Origin: Fibrobacter succinogenes | GTDB taxonomy: Bacteria > Fibrobacterota > Fibrobacteria > Fibrobacterales > Fibrobacteraceae | Length of the DNA stretch: 43,790 nt | Direction of reading: 5' to 3' | Assembly: GCA_902756345.1 (NCBI GenBank) | Contig: CACVQR010000021.1 | Location: 1 to 43,790, forward strand | Shown: positions 18,064 through 23,727 of the stretch, piece after piece | Layout: each line of letters begins with the position of its first letter | How positions within the stretch are numbered: position 1 is the stretch's first letter | Translations under genes and position numbers: made by a program | Notes under the pieces: generated by a model | Databases searched by the model: none | Seen by the model: only the letters and a program-made list of their open reading frames with translations | What the model was told of the DNA's origin: nothing

Positions 18064-18255
18064 CTAGCCTATCTTAAACTGCAGAATCTCTTCGGCGGTC
18101 AGTTCTTCAATTTTTTTCCCGACACGCCTTGCATATCGTCCAAGCTCCAAGAGATTCAATTTGCTCTTTGGAGGATTTTTATACGGATTCGGAGGAGCCA
18201 TATACTCTTCCATAGAATCCGCCAAAATAACAGCGGGTTTCCTAATTCCACTCAT
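18064..18255 (-). CDS. Small hypothetical protein, partner of GNAT-like gene
   Basis: The 63-residue product has a Pro/Lys-rich first half (PPNPYKNPPKSK) and a helical, charged second half (LLELGRYARRVGKKIEELTAEEIL). I do not recognise it. Its start overlaps the end of the GNAT-like gene by 14 bases, so the two are one transcription unit and translation may be coupled. Length, charge and coupling resemble an accessory or antitoxin partner, but antitoxins of GNAT toxins usually come first and carry a ribbon-helix-helix, which is not visible here. Confidence 0.6.
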   Translation of the reverse strand: MSGIRKPAVILADSMEEYMAPPNPYKNPPKSKLNLLELGRYARRVGKKIEELTAEEILQFKIG

Positions 18256-18799
18256 AAGTATAGACCTCCAAAAGTTTTAATGATGCCTCGCCATCAATGT
18301 AGAATTGATAGGGATGCAAGGCGCCCAAATAAGACGCTCCCAAAACTTCAATATAGTGATTTAAAAGCTTTTTGTTAAGGGCAAATCCATGAACAGTTCC
18401 TTCATACCCCCACGCAAGAGAACGATCCACAGCAACAGCAAAAAGATGCCCTCCAACACCGCTATATTTGGGACTTTCCGTAAGTGTTTTGTTGTTATGC
18501 GGAGCAGCACAAGCCCAATGCAAATAGGCAGCGTGAGCATCCACATCATTCCGCACTCCAACAAGCCCCTGAATTTCGTTATTCTCTTTCAAGGCGAGAG
18601 CATACACATCTACTTCTTTGGGGACATTGATCCAATTGATTCCCCACCCATCCTTTTCCTTGAATTTTCTTAGAAACGAGCGACTTTCAATTTTGAATAC
18701 CACAGTTTCTTTGATTTCGCCTGTTTGAATATCCTTGAGACAAGGAACAATTTCATCCAGCCAAATGTCAACACATCCGCTATTCAGCGTATCATTCAT
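18242..18799 (-). CDS. GNAT-fold acetyltransferase-like protein
   Basis: The 185-residue product has features of the GNAT fold: a central strand (DVYALALKENNEIQGLVGV), then YSGVGGHLFAVAVDRSLAWGYEG, which resembles the acetyl-CoA binding motif A, and a final FALNKKLLNHYIEVLGASY, resembling the C-terminal strand-helix-strand of the family. The substrate is unknown. The gene follows a strong promoter and a leader hairpin that overlaps the ribosome site. It is co-transcribed with the 63-residue gene. The setting beside restriction-modification genes and a toxin-antitoxin remnant marks it as accessory DNA. A toxin role is possible but unproven. Confidence 0.6.
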   Translation of the reverse strand: MNDTLNSGCVDIWLDEIVPCLKDIQTGEIKETVVFKIESRSFLRKFKEKDGWGINWINVPKEVDVYALALKENNEIQGLVGVRNDVDAHAAYLHWACAAPHNNKTLTESPKYSGVGGHLFAVAVDRSLAWGYEGTVHGFALNKKLLNHYIEVLGASYLGALHPYQFYIDGEASLKLLEVYTYEWN

Positions 18800-18807
18800 C
18801 TTTCACT

Positions 18808-18838
18808 CCTCCCCGCCTACAAGCTTAAAAAGGCAGGG
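18808..18838 (-). promoter_or_regulatory. Leader hairpin overlapping the ribosome site
   Basis: On the minus strand CCCTGCC (18832-18838) pairs with GGCGGGG (18811-18817, one G-U). The Shine-Dalgarno GGAGG (18808-18812) starts inside the second arm. ATG follows at 18797-18799. The hairpin could limit translation of the GNAT-like gene. The same shape is also common at right ends of IS200/IS605 elements. Confidence 0.45.
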
Positions 18839-18893
18839 CTTTAGATTGTTTTATGTCGTGCGTCGAAAACTATTTTCTACACACTTGTGCACT

Positions 18894-18922
18894 AATATAA
18901 ATTTCTAGAATCGGATTGTCAA
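18894..18922 (-). promoter_or_regulatory. Sigma-70-type promoter of GNAT-like operon
   Basis: On the minus strand TTGACA (18917-18922) and TATATT (18894-18899) are separated by exactly 17 bases. Transcription would begin near 18887 and give a leader of about 88 bases before ATG 18799. Confidence 0.75.
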
Positions 18923-18992
18923 GAGCGCTGCAACATTTTTCTAAAAAAAATATTGAACGAAAATTATCTGCACAGAAGGGAAATGGAAATGT

Positions 18993-20027
18993 CTACCGAG
19001 ACAGATCAAAATAGTCATAAGTATCTTCGCTTGCAAAGATACCATTATCAGATAAATTCTTTCTTACGGTTTCAATGGCCATTTCCGATTGATCAATTCC
19101 AATCCACTTTCGACCCAATTGACTAGCAGCAACAAGAGTTCCTCCAGAACCTGCGAAACAATCCATAACAATAGAGTCTGCATTAGAAGACGCCTTAATT
19201 ATCGTTTGAAGCATTTCATGATTCTTTTCTGTCGGATAAAGCGGATTTATCGGATCCTTAAATGTCCAAATATCCTGCATTTTCTTTGTAGAATGTTCAT
19301 CCGCATAATTAATTTTTCGAGGATTGCCTTTTGCAGACCATTCTATTAGGCCCTGTCGATCTAGTTCTTCTAATTCCTCTACACTACAACGCCAATGTCT
19401 ACCTGGAGGAGGCAACAAGCCCTTAAATTTTTGGGATGATTTTCCATCCTTCGTTTCTCCCGGTGCATGTATAGGAACAGTTGTGTAATGACGTCCCTCT
19501 TTATCGACTTTTGCATAGAGCTTAGCAATATCTTCTTCCGACATGGGTTCTCTTGGTTCGTGCCAAATCGGCTTCTTGCCCTTTGTGTAGAAGAGAATCA
19601 TGTCCTTAATATTGCCATAGCCGATTCTTGAAAAATTTTTCGGATTACATTTAATTCTCGTAATATCATTTCTGAAATTCTCTATTCCGAAAACTTCATC
19701 AAGCATACATTTCACATAATGACCAATTTTGTAGTCAATATGCAGATAAAACGAACCACGATCAGAAAGTAAATCGTAAATTATTTCTACGCGTTCTTGA
19801 AGAAACTGTATAAAATCTTTACCCTTTAATTTATCAGAGTAGGCGATTTTCCCAGAAGACGAATTACTTATTGTGGATACGCGACCCGTCAAGTCTTTCT
19901 TGAATTCACCACCTGTTGCGAACGGAGGATCAATATAGACAAGATCAACCTTGCCAGCAAGGTCCTTTTCATCTATAAGGTAATGTAAGGCTTTTTTATT
20001 GTCGCCCTTGATAAGTATATTTCTCAT
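18993..20027 (-). CDS. Type II DNA methyltransferase (beta class)
   Basis: The 344-residue enzyme has the catalytic DPPF motif near residue 33 (VDLVYIDPPFATGG). The S-adenosylmethionine-binding FAGSGG lies much later (VMDCFAGSGGTLVAASQLG, ~288-306). DPP-first order defines beta-class amino-methyltransferases; DPPF favours N6-adenine, but N4-cytosine is not excluded. The middle part, including PPPGRHWRCS, should read the target site. The start overlaps the end of the nuclease gene by four bases (ATGA). It protects host DNA from the neighbouring endonuclease. The recognition site cannot be read from the sequence. Confidence 0.9.
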   Translation of the reverse strand: MRNILIKGDNKKALHYLIDEKDLAGKVDLVYIDPPFATGGEFKKDLTGRVSTISNSSSGKIAYSDKLKGKDFIQFLQERVEIIYDLLSDRGSFYLHIDYKIGHYVKCMLDEVFGIENFRNDITRIKCNPKNFSRIGYGNIKDMILFYTKGKKPIWHEPREPMSEEDIAKLYAKVDKEGRHYTTVPIHAPGETKDGKSSQKFKGLLPPPGRHWRCSVEELEELDRQGLIEWSAKGNPRKINYADEHSTKKMQDIWTFKDPINPLYPTEKNHEMLQTIIKASSNADSIVMDCFAGSGGTLVAASQLGRKWIGIDQSEMAIETVRKNLSDNGIFASEDTYDYFDLSR

Positions 20028-20827
20028 AAGGACTCCAAAAATTCACGAAGAACCAAAGCCGACATGATGTTGTATTCAGTCTTCAACAAATTAAGGAATA
20101 GTTTCCCCGTATTTCGTATATAAGGAACGCCGTCAATAATACCGACTTTGACAACATCGGTTCTCGTCAAAGGAGCTTTAATGGTTTCAATGGCATCAAC
20201 GAATTGGTCGTTTTGATGACCGCCAAAATCTGATATAAACTTCGCTTCTCCGATTACATATGTTCCATTATAACGCGCAATAAAATCAAGTCCTTTTTCT
20301 CGCTTATACCCAAATTTTCGGCGAGCAAATTCCATCATTGAATTATCGGAGCCGTCTAAGACTGCATTACATGTTGTTCTTTCAAAGGTGTTTTCACCAA
20401 CAGGCGTTAAGCCAAGCGCACCAGACTTCAACCAGTTCCTAAACATAGGACCCATCTGGCGGTTCGCTTCTTTTGGTTCAGTGCATCGCTTAAAAAGTTC
20501 CTGATAGCCCATTTCATACAAGTCGCCACAAATTCGCTTGATGATATTAGGGTTTCGTCTTATCGCATCCTTTGATTTTCTAAGGTAAGGAATGTAGCTG
20601 TCTTTTACGGGGAACAGCGGTAACTCCAGCAACGAACTGATTAAGTTGTAATTATCCCGTTCGTTGAAATATCGTTCTACACGATGCATGACGGACACGT
20701 CAATTTTGCGAACATTTTCATGCACGACGGGATAAACCGAGTACAAATCGTCAAGGTACGATTGATTGGCCGCGTAATCAATGCTTTTCTGCGTCCATTG
20801 ATTTTTTGCTCTCTGTAAGCCCAGCAT
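20024..20827 (-). CDS. Type II restriction endonuclease, Tsp45I-like
   Basis: The 267-residue product has a PD-(D/E)XK nuclease core: GLDFIARYNGTYVIGEAKF, with Asp in GLDF and the Glu-x-Lys pair in GEAK, followed by DFGGHQNDQF. This segment and the length fit the Tsp45I restriction enzyme family, whose founder cuts GTSAC. Whether this enzyme shares that site is inference only. GGAG five bases before ATG supports the start. The methyltransferase gene follows with a four-base overlap. A nuclease gene placed first in the operon means entry into a new host needs control from elsewhere; tandem repeats about 90-130 bases upstream might be part of this. Confidence 0.8.
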   Translation of the reverse strand: MLGLQRAKNQWTQKSIDYAANQSYLDDLYSVYPVVHENVRKIDVSVMHRVERYFNERDNYNLISSLLELPLFPVKDSYIPYLRKSKDAIRRNPNIIKRICGDLYEMGYQELFKRCTEPKEANRQMGPMFRNWLKSGALGLTPVGENTFERTTCNAVLDGSDNSMMEFARRKFGYKREKGLDFIARYNGTYVIGEAKFISDFGGHQNDQFVDAIETIKAPLTRTDVVKVGIIDGVPYIRNTGKLFLNLLKTEYNIMSALVLREFLESL

Positions 20828-20919
20828 TTTTACTCCGTTCCGAGGTGAACGAGTTCACTCTCGTCGGAGCTTTGATCATGACATTTTCATAGAATCAACG
20901 ACACGCAAAACCCAGTGCA

Positions 20920-20961
20920 TACAATACGCACAGGATACAATACGCCCATATACAGTACGGA
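20920..20961. repeat. Iteron-like tandem repeats before restriction operon
   Basis: ATACAATACGC occurs exactly at 20920-20930 and 20936-20946. A third, weaker copy ATACAGTACGG lies at 20951-20961. The period is 15-16 bases, about one and a half helix turns. They lie about 90-130 bases upstream of the endonuclease start. A protein binding site array is possible. Confidence 0.5.
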
Positions 20962-20964
20962 CGT

Positions 20965-21305
20965 TGCGAGTTTCGTCTTATTCCTTGTATCTGAAAGTGT
21001 CGAGTTTTCTAGCCAAGAACAAGAGTTAAACTCTGGATGCGAGTTTAATCCCATTCAGGCATTGAATCACGGATTTTAAGAAAAAAGGCGTGAAGTTGAA
21101 TGCATTTACCAGCTAGAGGCTCTCGACTGCCCGATACAAATAAACACAAACAACTCACGCCCCATAAAGGCCGCAAAGCCAAAAAGACAAAAATAAATCT
21201 GCCTACAGCTAAACGATACGGTAGAGCCAATCTACCGCAGACGTGAGCGTTCGTCTTACTCTCTATATCTGGAAACTGTCGAGATTTCTAGCTGAGAATA
21301 AGAGA
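20965..21305. repeat. Cluster of stem-loop repeats in gene-free region
   Basis: No believable gene lies between 20828 and 21513. Two related ~60-base units sit at about 20968-21025 and 21247-21305 (both with TTCGTCTTA, TATCTG, TGTCGAG, TTTCTAGC, AAGAG), each able to fold on itself. Between them are perfect inverted repeats at 21027-21034/21042-21049 (TTAAACTC) and 21220-21226/21232-21238 (CGGTAGA), and a long stem 21088-21099/21152-21162. The density of structure suggests a mosaic repeat element, a decayed mobile element or an RNA gene. From 21306 to 21513 I see only GC-rich, repeat-like sequence. Confidence 0.55.
21081..21162 (-). ncRNA. Possible small structured RNA
   Basis: On the minus strand GGCGTGAGTTG (21162-21152) pairs with CAACTTCACGCC (21099-21088), one bulged base, and TTTTTTC follows directly (21087-21081). 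The enclosed ~52 bases contain a second imperfect stem (CAGTCGAGAG with CTCTAGCTG). This has the shape of a small RNA ending in its own terminator. No promoter or family was recognised, so it may equally be a repeat. Confidence 0.35.
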
Positions 21306-21513
21306 AAACCCTATTTTCAATGAGAAATATAGATTATTCTGCTGTCAAAAGGTGTCTTTGGGGGAAAACATTGCATTTTTGGGGCATTTGGGCGGGTGGG
21401 TGGGGTAAGCCGAACATTGCGAATATGGCGCCAGAGCACCCGCAGTAGAGGTTGCGGATGACCCGGTGGGCCCTATCGGTCGCGAAGCTCCCTCCAGGGT
21501 GCCATGAGAAAAG

Positions 21514-22005
21514 CTACCCTTTCTTCAGGATTTCTTCGATGTCGGCGCGGCTGAGGTAGGCTTTTTCGTTCAGGGCTGCGGCAATTTCGCAAAGGGGCTT
21601 GCGGCAAGCCATCAGAATGTTGAAGAGTTGTTCGACCACGTTCGCCTCGGACAATTGAAAATAGTAGCAAGCGGCCTGAAAGCGCTGGTAATCCGGATCG
21701 CTCTTGTAGAGTTCCGCAGGGAGATCCTTCATGACCGTATCCAAGTCGCAAGCAAAATCCTTACGCATCAGGAATTCGGCCAAATGACCCGCCATGGCAA
21801 TGTGGGCATCGCCTTCGAGCTCGGTTCCGGCGATGTGGGTAATGCCGGGGCGCTCCTTCGACATGTCCATTTTTACGTATTCGAGAGGGCGTTTAAACAA
21901 AAAGGCAATAAGTGCGTGACCCGCCTCATGGTTACACAACTTTTTGAATTCTTCTTCGCCGAAGAACTCCACCAACGATTCTCTTGTTAATGTTTGTTCT
22001 GACAT
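21514..22005 (-). CDS. Stand-alone M41-like zinc peptidase
   Basis: The 163-residue product contains CNHEAGHALIAFLF, where HEAGH supplies two zinc-binding His and the catalytic Glu, in the form seen in FtsH (peptidase family M41). AGHLAEFLM and the following CDLDTVMKDL resemble the FtsH segment AGRAAE...NDLE-A, which carries the third zinc ligand. FtsH has about 640 residues with two membrane helices and an AAA+ ATPase. Here all of that is absent, so the protein would be a soluble peptidase without its own unfoldase. It would need a partner ATPase, act on small or unfolded substrates, or have another use. It is transcribed alone, diverging from the sugar transporter gene. Confidence 0.7.
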   Translation of the reverse strand: MSEQTLTRESLVEFFGEEEFKKLCNHEAGHALIAFLFKRPLEYVKMDMSKERPGITHIAGTELEGDAHIAMAGHLAEFLMRKDFACDLDTVMKDLPAELYKSDPDYQRFQAACYYFQLSEANVVEQLFNILMACRKPLCEIAAALNEKAYLSRADIEEILKKG

Positions 22006-22070
22006 TGCGTAATCCAGCTATTAAAAAAACACTACAAAAATACAAATTTGAGCACTGATTTTCACCCCGA

Positions 22071-22089
22071 ATATTCCAACTTGGAATAT
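22071..22089. promoter_or_regulatory. Perfect palindrome, candidate operator
   Basis: ATATTCCAA-C-TTGGAATAT is a 19-base perfect palindrome with a single central base. It lies in the divergent region between the M41-like gene and the sugar transporter, about 30 bases upstream of the transporter's -35 box. Its shape is that of a dimeric repressor or activator site. Confidence 0.6.
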
Positions 22090-22117
22090 AATTTATCATA
22101 AAAAAAGGCGTCAAAAC

Positions 22118-22147
22118 TTGCTTTTGGGAGGACTGAACACTTATATT
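22118..22147 (+). promoter_or_regulatory. Promoter of sugar transporter gene
   Basis: TTGCTT (22118-22123) and TATATT (22142-22147) stand 18 bases apart. The start of transcription would be near 22154, giving a short leader with a strong AAGGGGG ribosome site before ATG 22183. Confidence 0.55.
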
Positions 22148-22182
22148 GTCTATAAATCCTTTAACCTAAAAAGGGGGCTTAA

Positions 22183-23574
22183 ATGTCCAATGCAAGGTCA
22201 AACATGAGACATATCGTTCTCATAACACTTTCTGCCGCGATTGGCGGATTTCTATTCGGCTTCGATTCGTCCGTGATTAACGGGGCGAACGGAGCCCTTA
22301 AAGCACACTTCCACGCGACCGATTATGAACTCGCCTGGGCTGTTTCACTTGCACTGATTAGCGCCGCTGTCGGTGCATTTTTTGCAGGCCGAATTGCCGA
22401 TGCCTTCGGACGCGTCAAGTGCATGCTTTTCGCTTCGGACTTGTTCCTGTTAAGCGCAATCGGTTCCGGTATTCCTTTTGGCATTTCTGACTTTATCTTG
22501 TGGCGCGTGATAGGCGGTTTCGGCATCGGCATGGCAAGTATTATTGCCCCGATTTACATTGCCGAAACAGCACCTGCCCACTTACGTGGACGACTAGGTT
22601 CGATGCAGCAGTTCGCCATCGTGATAGGCATTTTCGTGGCGTTTCTCTCGAACTACCTGATTGTGCGTATCGCAGGCTCTGCCAACAACCCGATGATCGG
22701 TAATGTCAAGGCATGGCAGGTGATGTTCTGGGTCGAAATCATTCCGGCAATCCTTTACGGATACGCCGCCTGGAAACTCCCCGAATCGCCACGTTACCTG
22801 ATTCACAAGGGATTTATCGAGCAAGCCCAAAAAGTACTAGCACAAATCAACCCTGAAGGCGTCGATAAAGAAGTGGAAACCATCCAGTCTTCTTTCAAGA
22901 ACAAGAAACAGCCCAAGTTTATTGACCTGATCGAGATTATTGACGGCAAGGAGCGCATTTCGCCGATTCTGTGGGCAGGCCTCGGACTCGCCATTTTGCA
23001 GCAGCTGGTGGGTATTAACGTGATTTTCTACTACGGCACCATGCTTTGGCAGAGTGTAGGCTTTGGCGAAAGCGACGCCTTCCTTACGAGCGTGATTTCG
23101 AGCGGAGTGAACCTGGTGATGACCGTGGTTGCCATTTTGCTTATCGATAAAATCGGCCGTAAGCCGCTCCTGTTGATCGGTAGCATTGGCATGGCGATTA
23201 CCTTGAGCACACTTACCGTATGCTTTATGAGCGCAGGTGCCGACGGCACACTCCCGGGAATGGCCGCTATTATCGCCTTGATTGCAGCAAACCTCTACAT
23301 TACCTTCTTCGCGGCAACGTGGGGCCCGGTCATGTGGGTGATGCTTGGCGAAATGTTCAACAACCGCATCCGCACCATCGCAATCGCTATTTGCGGACTC
23401 GCCCAGTGGTTTGCGAACTTCGTGGTCACCTGGACGTTCCCGGTGCTTACCGGCAAAGACGGCATTGGCGTCGGCCCGACTTACGCCCTGTATTCATTCT
23501 TTGCAATCTTCAGTATCTTCTTCGTGGCCAAGTTCATCAAGGAAACGAAGGGCAAGGAACTGGAAGAAATGTAG
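22183..23574 (+). CDS. MFS sugar porter (sugar/H+ symporter)
   Basis: The 463-residue membrane protein has about 12 helices and the full set of sugar-porter signatures: GGFLFGFDSSVINGA in helix 1, GRIADAFGR after helix 2, PIYIAETAPAHLRG, PESPRYL at the central loop, QQLVGINVIFYYG in helix 7, GPVMWVMLGEMF in helix 10, and KETKGKELEEM at the end. It belongs with XylE, GalP and glucose symporters and should import a hexose or pentose across the inner membrane. The exact sugar cannot be read. The gene has its own promoter, a palindromic site upstream and a terminator behind, so it is a single-gene unit. The neighbouring GH8 gene converges on it. A role in uptake of glucan-derived sugars is inference. 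Confidence 0.92.
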   Translation: MSNARSNMRHIVLITLSAAIGGFLFGFDSSVINGANGALKAHFHATDYELAWAVSLALISAAVGAFFAGRIADAFGRVKCMLFASDLFLLSAIGSGIPFGISDFILWRVIGGFGIGMASIIAPIYIAETAPAHLRGRLGSMQQFAIVIGIFVAFLSNYLIVRIAGSANNPMIGNVKAWQVMFWVEIIPAILYGYAAWKLPESPRYLIHKGFIEQAQKVLAQINPEGVDKEVETIQSSFKNKKQPKFIDLIEIIDGKERISPILWAGLGLAILQQLVGINVIFYYGTMLWQSVGFGESDAFLTSVISSGVNLVMTVVAILLIDKIGRKPLLLIGSIGMAITLSTLTVCFMSAGADGTLPGMAAIIALIAANLYITFFAATWGPVMWVMLGEMFNNRIRTIAIAICGLAQWFANFVVTWTFPVLTGKDGIGVGPTYALYSFFAIFSIFFVAKFIKETKGKELEEM

Positions 23575-23582
23575 GTATGAGG

Positions 23583-23600
23583 TATGAGTTGTGACTCATA
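23583..23600. repeat. Small repeat hairpin after transporter gene
   Basis: Just after the transporter stop, GTATGAG appears twice in tandem. TATGAGT (23583-23589) then pairs with ACTCATA (23594-23600). No T tract follows, so it is not the terminator, which lies 20 bases further on. Confidence 0.4.
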
Positions 23601-23621
23601 ACTCAACTGATTATTGATAGT

Positions 23622-23650
23622 AGAGCGGCGTTTAACGCTGCTCTTTTTAT
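23622..23650 (+). terminator. Terminator of sugar transporter gene
   Basis: AGAGCGGCG (23622-23630) pairs with CGCTGCTCT (23636-23644, one G-U) and runs into TTTTTATTT. It ends the transporter transcript. Confidence 0.8.
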
Positions 23651-23659
23651 TTAGATTGA

Positions 23660-23698
23660 AATAAAAAGCAAAGGGTCCTCGGCATTGCCGAGGACCTT
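23660..23698 (-). terminator. Terminator of GH8 gene
   Basis: GGTCCTCGGC (23674-23683) pairs perfectly with GCCGAGGACC (23687-23696). On the minus strand a T-rich tract follows after a few bases (CTTTGCTTTTTATTT). It lies 30 bases after the GH8 stop at 23728. Confidence 0.8.
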
Positions 23699-23727
23699 CG
23701 CTTATAATCTTTCGCTATTCAGCAGAG

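Noticed and set aside
18888-18992. Remains of a TnpB gene upstream of the IS605-like hairpin
   Set aside because: The stretch is short, AT-rich and shows no TnpB-like residues in any frame.
20024-20827. Naming the restriction site GTSAC
   Set aside because: Family resemblance to Tsp45I does not fix the target; methylome data would be needed.
21045-21230. Small 61-residue frame in the repeat cluster
   Set aside because: It runs through several inverted repeats, lacks a ribosome site and reads as hydrophobic low-quality sequence; structured RNA or repeat DNA is the better explanation, though a repeated small gene is not fully excluded.
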